Counted from the stretch's first letter, positions 1 through 6,628 are shown. The stretch is 7,058 nt of DNA from Bacilli bacterium (GCA_028708005.1 JAQVZV010000040.1:1-7058); one strand, 5' to 3'. Numbers and translations: made by a program. The notes: generated from the letters alone by a model not told the origin.

Positions 1-1
1 T

Positions 2-244
2 GAACAACAAAAGAATGCTGTTAAATGTGGTTATGTGCCTATATTTGGATATAATCCTAATGATGATAAGTTTACCTTAGACTTTAAGAACCCTAATTTT
101 GATGATTTGGGTACATTCTTAAATAGTGAGAAACGCTTTGCAATGCTTAAGTCAATTAATGAGGGTGAAGCTGATACGCTACTACGTGGCTTGAAAGAAG
201 ATATTATGAAACGCTTTGATTATTATAAATCGTTAGAACAATAA
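2..244 (+). CDS. nifJ: Pyruvate:ferredoxin (flavodoxin) oxidoreductase, C-terminal fragment
   Basis: The reading frame is open from the left edge, so only the last 80 residues are present and the start lies outside the window. The enzyme oxidatively decarboxylates pyruvate to acetyl-CoA and passes electrons to ferredoxin or flavodoxin, using thiamine pyrophosphate and iron-sulfur clusters in the cytoplasm. The tail has the order expected of the single-chain enzyme: an AVKCGY segment followed by FGYNP (the family usually has AVECGYWxLYRYNP), then FTLDFKNPNFDDLGTFL, an EKRFA segment, and a helix ending in RFDYYKSLEQ. The domains carrying the cofactors are not visible. A GTG at 35 is an internal valine, not a start. 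There is no clear terminator before the next gene, 67 bases away. The family assignment comes from remembered C-terminal sequence patterns and is fairly secure; other 2-oxoacid oxidoreductases are less likely. Confidence 0.85.
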   Translation, partial: EQQKNAVKCGYVPIFGYNPNDDKFTLDFKNPNFDDLGTFLNSEKRFAMLKSINEGEADTLLRGLKEDIMKRFDYYKSLEQ

Positions 245-280
245 AGCTTACATTATTAATAATAAAAATATTGTATTAAA

Positions 281-289
281 TGCTATATT
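281..289 (+). promoter_or_regulatory. Possible extended -10 promoter for the amidotransferase-ndk pair
   Basis: TGCTATATT fits an extended -10 element (TGn plus TATATT). No convincing -35 hexamer lies 16-18 bases upstream. A start near 296 would give a leader of about 16 bases carrying only the ribosome binding site AAAAGGTGG (297-305). Read-through from nifJ is an alternative, since no strong terminator separates the genes. Confidence 0.35.
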
Positions 290-311
290 AGATAGGAAAA
301 GGTGGTTCAAG

Positions 312-1028
312 GTGACAAGACCTATTATTGGAATTATTGGTAGAAGAGATAAGATAGTTAGCAAAATTGAACGGGAAGCGAACGTTATTATATATGATTA
401 CATGACCTCACTTGACAAAGAGAATGCTTCTTATATTGGTCTTATAACTAATAATCAACATGATTTTATTGATGAAGATATCTTAAATTTATGTGATGGT
501 ATTTTAATGATGGGTGGGGTAGAGATAAAATCTTATCACATCCATCTGATTAAATATGCTATAAGTAATAACATTCCCTTTTTAGGGATATGTCAAGGTG
601 CTCAAGCTTTAGGTTTATCTACTTTGACGGGTGCTAAACTTATAAAACTTGATGAATATCTGACTGAGATTAATCATGCTCCTAAAATAAATAGTGTAAA
701 AGAACTTACTAATATAGTTCATAAAGTTAGTTTTGAAGAGAATAGTAAATTATATAATATGTTTGGTTCATCAATTGATGTAAATAGTCATCATCAATAT
801 GCTCTTCCCAGAGTGGCAGAACCCATGAAGATTGTAGGAACAGCCCCTGATGGTGTCATTGAAGCGATAGAGCATGTTGATCCAAACATTTTTGCTATTG
901 GTGTACAATGGCATCCTGAAAATATGGAAAACATGCAACCTCTATTTAAAGAGTTTGTTAATAGAAGTAGAATAAGAAAAAGGAGTAAGGGAAATGAATC
1001 AACGCACTTATGTAATGTTAAAGCCTGA
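312..1028 (+). CDS. Class I glutamine-amidotransferase-like hydrolase (peptidase C26, gamma-glutamyl-GABA hydrolase family)
   Basis: This 238-residue protein starts at GTG, placed by AAAAGGTGG six bases upstream and by the N-terminal strand RPIIGIIGRR, which matches the PIIGI start of the family. The catalytic triad is visible: Cys94 in the nucleophile elbow FLGICQGAQ, then His201 and Glu203 in GVQWHPE. NSHHQYALP (158-166) is the second signature of the PuuD/C26 group. Known members hydrolyse gamma-glutamyl amide bonds, for example gamma-glutamyl-GABA or folate polyglutamate, in the cytoplasm. The substrate here is unknown. The region before the nucleophile is divergent: MMGGVEIKSYH replaces the usual TGGxDVxPxxY stretch, and the RDxxE motif expected before the elbow is not apparent. 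The last 12 codons overlap ndk in another frame, giving a basic tail that may be functionally neutral. Fold and catalytic class are secure; a polyamine role is not supported by the neighbours. Confidence 0.85.
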   Translation: MTRPIIGIIGRRDKIVSKIEREANVIIYDYMTSLDKENASYIGLITNNQHDFIDEDILNLCDGILMMGGVEIKSYHIHLIKYAISNNIPFLGICQGAQALGLSTLTGAKLIKLDEYLTEINHAPKINSVKELTNIVHKVSFEENSKLYNMFGSSIDVNSHHQYALPRVAEPMKIVGTAPDGVIEAIEHVDPNIFAIGVQWHPENMENMQPLFKEFVNRSRIRKRSKGNESTHLCNVKA

Positions 1029-1398
1029 TGCTCTTCACCGCAAATTAATGGGACGAATAATTAGTCGGATTGAGGATAAGGGTTGGCATATTACACAAAT
1101 GAAAATGATGACTTTAACTGAGGACATACTTAGAGAACATTATGCGGCATTGGCAGATAAACCTTTCTTTGCCAATATTGTAGAAACGATGACGTCTGGT
1201 CCAGTTGTAGGAATGATTGTCGAAGGTGATAGCGTTATTGAAGGGATGAGAATCTTAATAGGTTCTACTAGATGGTATGAAGCTTTACCTGGTACAATCA
1301 GAGGGGATTTTGCTAATAATACAACTTGTAATTTAATTCATGCTTCTGATTCAGTAGATAGTGCTGATATGGAAATAAAAAGATTCTTTGGTGAATAA
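994..1398 (+). CDS. ndk: Nucleoside diphosphate kinase
   Basis: The 134-residue enzyme transfers the gamma-phosphate of ATP to other nucleoside diphosphates through a phosphohistidine, keeping NTP and dNTP pools balanced. The phospho-acceptor is His116 in NLIHASDS. Counting back and forward from it, the residues known from Dictyostelium Ndk (Lys16, Tyr56, Phe64, Arg92, Thr98, Arg109, Asn119, His122, Glu133) correspond here to Lys10, Tyr50, Phe58, Arg86, Thr92, Arg103, Asn113, His116 and Glu127 with identical spacing, so the active site looks complete. MTSGPVVGM and PGTIRGDFA are typical. Two local departures are STRWYEA in place of the common TNPxxA, and NNTTCN in place of a GVSxGRN-type loop before the histidine. 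ATG 994 is preceded by AAAAGGAG (977-984) nine bases away. The start lies inside the preceding hydrolase gene (35-base overlap), so the two are probably co-transcribed. The length is at the short end of the family. Confidence 0.97.
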   Translation: MNQRTYVMLKPDALHRKLMGRIISRIEDKGWHITQMKMMTLTEDILREHYAALADKPFFANIVETMTSGPVVGMIVEGDSVIEGMRILIGSTRWYEALPGTIRGDFANNTTCNLIHASDSVDSADMEIKRFFGE

Positions 1399-1415
1399 TC
1401 CGAAGAATCTTTTTA
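1377..1415 (+). terminator. Intrinsic terminator embedding the ndk stop codon
   Basis: Arms 1377-1391 and 1400-1414 form 15 pairs (AAAAAGATTCTT against AAGAATCTTTTT, extended by one wobble and two G-C pairs) around an 8-base loop. The 3' arm ends in a T run. The ndk stop codon TAA (1396-1398) lies in the loop, so the gene's last codons form the 5' arm. The 5' arm starts with AAAAA, so on the - strand the hairpin is also followed by T's and could stop transcripts coming from the right. Confidence 0.85.
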
Positions 1416-1418
1416 TAT

Positions 1419-1455
1419 AAAAAAAGGAAGACTGTCCCCCCTGAGGGCAGTCTTC
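1419..1455 (-). terminator. Intrinsic terminator of the - strand small RNA
   Basis: On the - strand, GAAGACTG (1455-1448) pairs perfectly with CAGTCTTC (1434-1427). Inside it CCC can pair with GGG, leaving a one-base bulge. Seven T's (1425-1419) follow almost directly. On the + strand the hairpin is followed by A's, so it can only terminate leftward transcription, yet no - strand protein gene lies to the right. This is the main evidence for a - strand RNA gene here. Confidence 0.85.
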
Positions 1456-1518
1456 AAAAGAATAAAAAGGGGTTGGCTAGTGTGATACTAGCACCAATTC
1501 GCCTTTTTGGGAATTGGC
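1419..1518 (-). ncRNA. Candidate small RNA A, about 100 nt
   Basis: This stretch is bounded by a near-consensus promoter (1526-1554) and a strong leftward terminator, and has no open reading frame of note. From a likely 5' G at 1518 it contains three parts. Hairpin 1 pairs CCAATTC (1517-1511) with GAATTGG (1500-1494), with a CC/GG extension and an AAAAA loop. One base later, hairpin 2 pairs GCTAGT (1492-1487) with ACTAGC (1481-1476) around loop ATCAC. A 20-base unpaired C/U-rich linker (1475-1456, starting CAACCCCTTTTT) then leads to the terminator stem. The linker is complementary to purine-rich Shine-Dalgarno-like sequence such as AAAAAGGGG, which suggests, but does not show, an antisense regulator. 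It does not look like 6S, SRP, tmRNA or RNase P RNA. The promoter and terminator are clear; the function is unknown. Confidence 0.75.
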
Positions 1519-1525
1519 AATGCTT

Positions 1526-1554
1526 ATAATACTCATAATGGTAATGCTTGTCAA
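1526..1554 (-). promoter_or_regulatory. Sigma-A promoter of small RNA A
   Basis: Read on the - strand, TTGACA (1554-1549), a 17-base spacer and TATTAT (1531-1526) make an almost perfect housekeeping promoter. The sequence just upstream on that strand (about 1590-1558) is nearly pure A/T and could act as an UP element. The expected start is about 1518-1519, at the base of hairpin 1 of the RNA. Confidence 0.8.
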
Positions 1555-1606
1555 GTGTTTTATATATATATTTAATAATATAAGCATATTAAAAAGATGC
1601 GTAAAA

Positions 1607-1615
1607 TGATATAAT
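1607..1615 (+). promoter_or_regulatory. Extended -10 promoter for the acyltransferase operon
   Basis: TGATATAAT is a perfect TATAAT with the extended TGn element. The -35 position (about TATTAA, 1587-1592) is poor, as is common with extended -10 promoters. Transcription from about 1622 gives an 80-base A/T-rich leader without an evident riboswitch fold. It is divergent from the small RNA A promoter about 50 bases away. Confidence 0.6.
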
Positions 1616-1703
1616 ATATTTGTAATGTAAGTTATTTGTTTTTACTAATTAAAATAATTGATATGTAAATAATATAAGTGATAAGTTGTAGGGAAGTGAT
1701 CAC

Positions 1704-3011
1704 ATGAAAAAGCACTATGATTATTATTGGAACAAACTTGATAATGTTGGAACATTATATGCTTCAACGAGTAATGCTAGTAATCCTAATATATATCGTT
1801 TGTCTGTAAAATTGAAAGAAAAAGTTAAGAAAGAAACACTTGTAGAAGCTTTAAATGATACTCTTTTTACTATTCCGTCTTTTCGTGTTAAGTTGAGAAA
1901 AGGCTTTTTTTGGTATTACTTAGAGGGTAATAATGCTACTCCTATAGTTGAGGAAGATCAACGTTTTCCAGGGACCATTATAAACAATTTTGATAATAAC
2001 TATTTTTTATTTAAAGTAACTTATTTTGAGAAAAAAATTAATATCGATGTTTCCCATATTTTAACTGATGGTACGGGTGCTTTATATTTTTTAGAAACAT
2101 TAGTAACAAATTATTTAAGAATAAGACATCCTAAAAAGATTGCTAGGGATATTGTTGCGGGAACGGAGTTAGTTTCAAAAAATGAGATGAGTGTCGATAG
2201 TTTTATAAAATATGCTAAGATGAAAAAAGAAGATCAACAAATATTTAAAGAGCGTAATAAGAAGTCTTATCCAATTAAAGGCATAAAAGTTAATAAGGTC
2301 GGTACTAATGTTATTATTGGTACTATTTCAGTATCACAATTAAAAGAAATTACTAAGGCAAGACAGGTTACCATAACAGCATATTTAACAGCAATTTTGA
2401 TTGAAGCAATATATAAGGAGAATTTCAAATATGCTAAAAGTAAGAGCCCTATTTCGATATGTATACCTGTAAATTTACGTAATTATTTTGAATCTTATAG
2501 TATGGGTAATTTCTTTTCCACTATTCTTGTTAGCGTAGATGCTGCTAAACATAATTATTCATTTGATGATATTCTTGACATTGTATCATCTAAAATGAAG
2601 GAAGAATTAAATAAATCGGTGTTACTCGATAAGTTTAGATATTTTGCAAGTTTACAACAGAATATTATTTTAAGATTTATTCCTCTTATAATAAAAGACA
2701 TTTTATTAATAGGGATTTCTAATATTGTGGGTGATCGTGGCGCTACAACAACGGTATCTAATCTTGGTGTTGTTGATGTGAAAGAAGAAGTAAAAGAATA
2801 TATTGATAGATTTGATATGATAAGTTATACCGATGGGGTTTTGCCAATAAAGGTAGGATTATGTTCGTTTGGTGACAAATTATCTATTTCCTTTTCTTCT
2901 GTCTTAGCTGATACTGAAATTCAAAGATACTTTTTTACTTATCTTTCTAACCAAGGATTAGATATTAAATTATCATCTAGTATAAATGAAATTGATGCTG
3001 AGGAGGATTAA
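1704..3011 (+). CDS. Acyltransferase of the CAT/condensation-domain fold (alcohol acetyltransferase-like)
   Basis: A 435-residue soluble protein with no signal peptide or membrane segment. The catalytic HxxxDG motif is His118 to Gly123 in VSHILTDGTGALYF; in this superfamily (chloramphenicol acetyltransferase, condensation, wax ester and alcohol acetyltransferase enzymes) the histidine acts as general base in moving an acyl group from a thioester to an alcohol or amine. The C-terminal half has PVNLR (255-259) with SMGNFF (266-271), and TVSNLGVV (350-357), the pattern of the alcohol acetyltransferase/PapA5-like branch. A DFGWG motif is not seen. The start is supported by AGGGAAGTGATC just upstream. 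The gene lies one base before a zinc-ribbon membrane protein, so the two form an operon and may act together at the membrane. I cannot name the acyl donor or acceptor. An attached carrier-protein or adenylation domain is absent, which argues against a nonribosomal peptide role. Confidence 0.8.
   Translation: MKKHYDYYWNKLDNVGTLYASTSNASNPNIYRLSVKLKEKVKKETLVEALNDTLFTIPSFRVKLRKGFFWYYLEGNNATPIVEEDQRFPGTIINNFDNNYFLFKVTYFEKKINIDVSHILTDGTGALYFLETLVTNYLRIRHPKKIARDIVAGTELVSKNEMSVDSFIKYAKMKKEDQQIFKERNKKSYPIKGIKVNKVGTNVIIGTISVSQLKEITKARQVTITAYLTAILIEAIYKENFKYAKSKSPISICIPVNLRNYFESYSMGNFFSTILVSVDAAKHNYSFDDILDIVSSKMKEELNKSVLLDKFRYFASLQQNIILRFIPLIIKDILLIGISNIVGDRGATTTVSNLGVVDVKEEVKEYIDRFDMISYTDGVLPIKVGLCSFGDKLSISFSSVLADTEIQRYFFTYLSNQGLDIKLSSSINEIDAEED
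3001..3006 (+). promoter_or_regulatory. Ribosome binding site that fixes the start of the zinc-ribbon protein
   Basis: A perfect AGGAGG within the last codons of the acyltransferase gene, six bases before ATG 3013. It rules against the upstream in-frame ATGs at 2986 and 2995, which would add nine residues (MKLMLRRIN) and overlap the upstream gene without a binding site. Confidence 0.85.
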
Positions 3012-3012
3012 T

Positions 3013-3681
3013 ATGAGATATTGTAATAAATGTAAGGTAGTCATTGAAAATAATTTATCTAATTGTCCTCTTTGTAAACAAAGGACAATAAAAAGAAATA
3101 ATATCGCTGAAAAAGATTTTCCTATTCAAAGAATAATGAAAGAAGATTTAATTAAAAAAATAATGCGTATCTTAGTTTTCCTTTTCATTATTTTGATAGG
3201 AACAAATATTGTTTTAAATGTAGCCTTTTCATTTAACTTTATTTGGGCACCATATTCTATTGTTGTATTGTTTTATGCATATTTGTTAATGAAGGCTGCT
3301 ATTAAGTCATATAAGAATGTTGGAACGATAGTAATGATAAATGTATATATGTTATCCATTATTGGTTTTATCTTAGATTTAATCTTAGGTTATGCTGGAT
3401 GGTCAATTGATTTTCTTATTCCTATATTAATTTCAGCAGGTATTATTGTGTTAGTTATCTTTATTTTAATAAAACCAGCAAATTTATTAACATATTTTAT
3501 GCATATGTTAATAATTGCTTTATTTGGAATAACTCTATTAATATTATTGTGGGCTGATATTGTGACCGAAAGAAGGCCTAGTATCATTACCGCGGCAGTA
3601 TCGTTAATCGTTATCATTGGTATGTTTATGTTTGGTGATAAGAAAGTAAAAAACGAATTTGCCAAAAGATTTCATTATTAG
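3013..3681 (+). CDS. Zinc-ribbon, six-helix membrane protein (DUF6320-like)
   Basis: This 222-residue protein opens with a small zinc ribbon, Cys4-x2-Cys7 and Cys18-x2-Cys21 (YCNKCK ... NCPLCKQ), presumably cytoplasmic. A short linker containing DFPIQR leads to six hydrophobic segments at about 50-72, 78-97, 103-127, 132-154, 160-182 and 189-208, then a basic tail ending KRFHY. The order of ribbon, FP linker, GWSIDFLIPI before helix 4, the ALFG stretch in helix 5 and RRPS before helix 6 matches my memory of the uncharacterised family DUF6320, often found beside alcohol acetyltransferase-like genes. No biochemical function is known to me. It follows the acyltransferase by one base with a strong ribosome binding site, so tightly coupled expression is expected, and it could anchor that enzyme or handle its product. 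Membrane location and ribbon are seen directly; the family name is from memory. Confidence 0.8.
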   Translation: MRYCNKCKVVIENNLSNCPLCKQRTIKRNNIAEKDFPIQRIMKEDLIKKIMRILVFLFIILIGTNIVLNVAFSFNFIWAPYSIVVLFYAYLLMKAAIKSYKNVGTIVMINVYMLSIIGFILDLILGYAGWSIDFLIPILISAGIIVLVIFILIKPANLLTYFMHMLIIALFGITLLILLWADIVTERRPSIITAAVSLIVIIGMFMFGDKKVKNEFAKRFHY

Positions 3682-3710
3682 AAGATATTATAAATCATAA
3701 TATCTTTTTT
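3682..3710 (+). terminator. Intrinsic terminator after the acyltransferase operon
   Basis: AAGATATTAT (3682-3691) pairs with ATAATATCTT (3697-3706) around loop AAATC, followed by four more T's. The stem begins on the base after the stop codon. It is A/T-only except for one G-C pair, so termination may be partial. Its T tract runs directly into the -35 element of the recG promoter. Confidence 0.75.
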
Positions 3711-3711
3711 C

Positions 3712-3741
3712 TTTACAGCAATTTAAGGCCTAAGATATGAT
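3712..3741 (+). promoter_or_regulatory. Probable recG promoter
   Basis: TTTACA (3712-3717), an 18-base spacer and TATGAT (3736-3741) are followed by a likely start near 3748 and a very short leader with GAGGT (3753-3757) six bases before the ATG. An overlapping alternative is the extended -10 TGATACAAT (3738-3746). Confidence 0.5.
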
Positions 3742-3763
3742 ACAATTATAATGAGGTAATACA

Positions 3764-5758
3764 ATGAATGATTTAAATTTAATAAAAGGTATTGGGCCTA
3801 AAACTAGTCTTTATTTATCGAAATTAGATATATATTCAGTAAATGATTTAATAAATCATTTTCCTTTTCGTTATGAAGTTTTAAGTCGCAGTGACATCTT
3901 TAGTTTAAAGCAGGATGATAAGATTGTAATCGATGGCTTTATAGATTCGATTCCTAATATATTCAGATTTAGAGGTGGTAAAAATAAGATGAGTTTCCGT
4001 CTTCGAACAGGGAACGCCATTATAAATGTTATCATTTTTAATCGGGGTTTTTTAAAACCCAATTTAACTATAAATAGGGAAATTACGGTTATCGGTAAAT
4101 GGGATTTGGTTAAAAATACAGTAGTTGCTAGTGATATCATATTTGAAGGATTAAGCGATCAACCAAGAATAGAATCTATATATCATACAACTAATGGTTT
4201 AAGTAGAAAAAACTTAAGGCGGTATATTGATGAAGCTTTAATGTTAAAACCACAAATTATAGATTATATACCACAACCTATAGCGCTTCAACATAAATTT
4301 ATCGATAAGATAAAGGCACTTAATATTATTCATCGTCCTAGCAATATAAATGATTTAAAGAAAGCGATGATCCGCCTTAAATATGAAGAATTATTTATGT
4401 TTATGCTAAAGGTAAACATTTTAAAGCAACGAAATAAGAGTAAAGTAGAAGGGCATGCGAAAGAAATTCGTCAGGATAAAGTTGATTCATTTATTAAGAA
4501 TTTACCTTTTGAATTAACACTCGATCAACAAACGGCTGTGCATGACATTTTAAAGGATATTAGTTCAAATCAAGCTATGAATCGTTTATTACAAGGTGAT
4601 GTTGGTAGTGGTAAAACAGTTGTAGCTGTTATTGCAATTTATGTTATGTATCTTAATAAATATCAATCAGCAATGATGGTGCCTACTGAAATTTTAGCAA
4701 GGCAACATTATGAAAATATTAAGACTTTGTTTAAGGATACTGATATTAATATAAAATTATTAATAGGTAATACATCGAAGAAAGAAAAAGCTTCTATTTA
4801 TCAAGGGCTTGAAGAAGGAGTAATTGACTTAGTTATTGGGACACATGCTGTTATGCAGGATATGGTAGCATATCTTAATCTTGGTTTAGTAATTACAGAT
4901 GAACAACATCGCTTTGGTGTTAATCAACGAAGCAGTTTAAAAAGCAAGGGTAGTAGACCAGATGTTTTATATATGAGCGCAACGCCTATACCAAGAACTT
5001 ATGCTTTAACTATATATGGAGATATGAATATATCTAATATTAAAACAATGCCCAAGAATCGCAAAGAAATAATTACATATTTAAAACATCCAAAGGAAAT
5101 TAAAGAAGTTCTTGAAGCGATACATAAAGAACTATTACTTCACCATCAAGTATATGTAGTAGCACCCTTGATTGAAGAAAGTGAAAACAGTGACCTTGAA
5201 AATGTCAATAAACTTAAAAGGCAGTTTGAACTAGCTTTTGGTAAAAACTATAAGGTTGGCATGCTTCATGGTAAAATGTCTACTGCTGAAAAAGGGTCAA
5301 TAATGGATAGCTTTGCTAACAATGAAATTAATATCTTAATTAGTACTACGGTTATTGAAGTGGGAATAGATGTGAAGAATGCTACGCTGATGGTTATTTT
5401 TGATGCTAAACGCTTTGGACTATCCACCTTGCATCAATTAAGGGGACGTGTAGGAAGAAGTGATCTTCAATCTTATTGTATTTTAATTAGTGATAAAGAA
5501 AAAGAAAGATTGAAGATAATGACGGAAACTAATGATGGCTTTGAAATAAGTGAAGAAGACTTTAGACTTAGAGGTCAAGGGGATTTGTTTGGAGTGAAAC
5601 AAAGTGGCGATATGTCTTTTAAAATAGCTGATTTAAAGAAAGATTTTAAGATTTTAATCCAAGCTAAAAATGATGCTGAGATTTTTATTAATAACAACTT
5701 AATAGGTAAATATCCACATATTAAAGAGGTTATTGAAAGGAGCGTTAATTTAGATTGA
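3764..5758 (+). CDS. recG: ATP-dependent DNA helicase RecG
   Basis: RecG is a monomeric superfamily 2 translocase that remodels stalled replication forks and branched DNA such as Holliday junctions and R- or D-loops. At 664 residues it is full length, slightly shorter than the roughly 680-690 of other bacteria. The N-terminus has a helix-hairpin-helix-like KGIGPKT (8-14), followed by the wedge OB fold (about 50-125), which includes RFRGGKNKMSFRL. The helicase core is intact: Walker A GDVGSGKT (278-285, Lys284), DEQH box (379-382) continuing RFGVNQR, motif III MSATP (404-408) with PIPRT, VIEVGIDV, and motif VI QLRGRVGR (558-565). DFRLRGQGDLFG near the C-terminus belongs to the RecG translocation region. 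The start is supported by GAGGT six bases upstream and by the family-like LNLIKGIGPK beginning. It heads a two-gene operon with the radical SAM gene, whose start overlaps its stop. Confidence 0.98.
   Translation: MNDLNLIKGIGPKTSLYLSKLDIYSVNDLINHFPFRYEVLSRSDIFSLKQDDKIVIDGFIDSIPNIFRFRGGKNKMSFRLRTGNAIINVIIFNRGFLKPNLTINREITVIGKWDLVKNTVVASDIIFEGLSDQPRIESIYHTTNGLSRKNLRRYIDEALMLKPQIIDYIPQPIALQHKFIDKIKALNIIHRPSNINDLKKAMIRLKYEELFMFMLKVNILKQRNKSKVEGHAKEIRQDKVDSFIKNLPFELTLDQQTAVHDILKDISSNQAMNRLLQGDVGSGKTVVAVIAIYVMYLNKYQSAMMVPTEILARQHYENIKTLFKDTDINIKLLIGNTSKKEKASIYQGLEEGVIDLVIGTHAVMQDMVAYLNLGLVITDEQHRFGVNQRSSLKSKGSRPDVLYMSATPIPRTYALTIYGDMNISNIKTMPKNRKEIITYLKHPKEIKEVLEAIHKELLLHHQVYVVAPLIEESENSDLENVNKLKRQFELAFGKNYKVGMLHGKMSTAEKGSIMDSFANNEINILISTTVIEVGIDVKNATLMVIFDAKRFGLSTLHQLRGRVGRSDLQSYCILISDKEKERLKIMTETNDGFEISEEDFRLRGQGDLFGVKQSGDMSFKIADLKKDFKILIQAKNDAEIFINNNLIGKYPHIKEVIERSVNLD
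5736..5742 (+). promoter_or_regulatory. Distant ribosome binding site for the radical SAM gene
   Basis: AAAGGAG lies 15 bases before ATG 5758 and 12 before an in-frame TTG at 5755, both longer than usual. Translation is therefore probably helped by coupling: ribosomes ending recG at TGA 5756-5758 would re-start on the overlapping ATG. Confidence 0.5.
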
Positions 5759-6576
5759 TGTTTAAACGTATATATATTGAAATAACTAATGTCTGTAATT
5801 TAAAATGTTCTTTTTGTAAAGGCAGTAATAGAGAAAAGAAATATATGACTCCCACTTCATTTAGACAAGTATTAAAGAAAATTGAAGGATATACTGAATA
5901 TATATGTCTTCACCTTTTAGGGGAACCTTTAATGCATCCGGAGCTTAGTACTATATTGGATATAGCACATCAATATAAAATGAAAGTTAATTTAACTACT
6001 AATGGACGTCTTTTAAATAATAATATTGATGTTATTAATAAGGCTCAAAGTATAAGACAAATAAATATATCACTTCATAGTTTTAAAGATATTAAGGATA
6101 TAGAAGAAATACTAAATGTTGTTGATATGATAACTCTTGATTGTTATATTTCACTACGTCTATGGAACTTGGGAGCGGATAATGAAAACAAAGATATTAT
6201 TGAACTTATAAATAATCATTATCAAGTAAATGTTCCATCAAATGTAAATGAATTTGTATTAAGACCTAAACTTTATCTTAACTTTGATCAAGAGTTTGAA
6301 TGGCCTGATATTAAAAATAAAGAGTTAAGCGAAACAGGTACTTGCTACGGACTTAGAAATCATATTGGTATTTTAGTTGATGGAACAGTGGTACCATGTT
6401 GTTTAGATACCGATGGTATCATTAATCTTGGTAATATTTTCAAACAGGACTTAGCTTCAATTTTAAATAGTTACAGATGTAAAAAGATGAAAGAAGGGTT
6501 TCAAAATCGAAAGTTGATCGAACCTTTATGTAAAAGATGTCACTATATTGAACGATTTGATAAAAAAGCATTGTAA
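5758..6576 (+). CDS. Radical SAM/SPASM domain protein of unknown substrate
   Basis: The 272-residue protein has the radical SAM cluster motif Cx3Cx2C at Cys13, Cys17 and Cys20 (TNVCNLKCSFC) only a few residues from the start, and the GEP element at 55-57 (LLGEPLMHPEL) that helps bind S-adenosylmethionine. The C-terminal quarter is SPASM-like: Cys196 (TCYG), Cys214-Cys215 (VDGTVVPCCLD), LGNIF, Cys241, then Cys258 and Cys261 in LCKRC. These cysteines probably hold an auxiliary iron-sulfur cluster. Related proteins modify peptides, or mature enzymes as anSME does, but many compact ones with this layout are uncharacterised. I see no precursor peptide, peptidase or transporter nearby, so a peptide-modification pathway is not supported. 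ATG 5758 overlaps the recG stop (ATGA); TTG 5755 would add one Met. No terminator follows before small RNA B, so its mRNA probably ends at 6722. Confidence 0.88.
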   Translation: MFKRIYIEITNVCNLKCSFCKGSNREKKYMTPTSFRQVLKKIEGYTEYICLHLLGEPLMHPELSTILDIAHQYKMKVNLTTNGRLLNNNIDVINKAQSIRQINISLHSFKDIKDIEEILNVVDMITLDCYISLRLWNLGADNENKDIIELINNHYQVNVPSNVNEFVLRPKLYLNFDQEFEWPDIKNKELSETGTCYGLRNHIGILVDGTVVPCCLDTDGIINLGNIFKQDLASILNSYRCKKMKEGFQNRKLIEPLCKRCHYIERFDKKAL

Positions 6577-6592
6577 AATATTGCGTTTTCAA

Positions 6593-6621
6593 TTGACTTT
6601 TAGACTAAAAAATATTATTAT
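6593..6621 (+). promoter_or_regulatory. Sigma-A promoter of small RNA B
   Basis: TTGACT (6593-6598), exactly 17 bases, then TATTAT (6616-6621). It starts 16 bases after the radical SAM stop codon. The expected start is about 6628-6629, at the foot of the first hairpin. The -10 and spacing are the same as in the small RNA A promoter. Confidence 0.8.
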
Positions 6622-6628
6622 GTATATA

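Noticed and set aside
35..244. Independent 69-residue gene starting at GTG 35
   Set aside because: The frame is open to the window edge and the upstream residues (AVKCGY) match the pyruvate:ferredoxin oxidoreductase C-terminus, so it is the tail of a larger gene.
2986..3012. Upstream start for the zinc-ribbon protein (extra MKLMLRRIN)
   Set aside because: AGGAGG at 3001-3006 is placed exactly for ATG 3013, and the CxxC ribbon normally begins within a few residues of the start.
3390..3665. 91-codon open frame on the - strand
   Set aside because: It lies inside the coding region of the membrane protein, has no ribosome binding site and shows no recognisable domain; it is a shadow of the hydrophobic codons opposite.
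3871..4140. 89-codon open frame on the - strand
   Set aside because: It is antisense to the conserved wedge domain of recG, with no independent support.
312..5758. Mollicute genetic code with TGA as tryptophan
   Set aside because: TGA ends the 312-1028 gene and recG at family-typical positions, and tryptophans in conserved motifs (QWHPE) use TGG.
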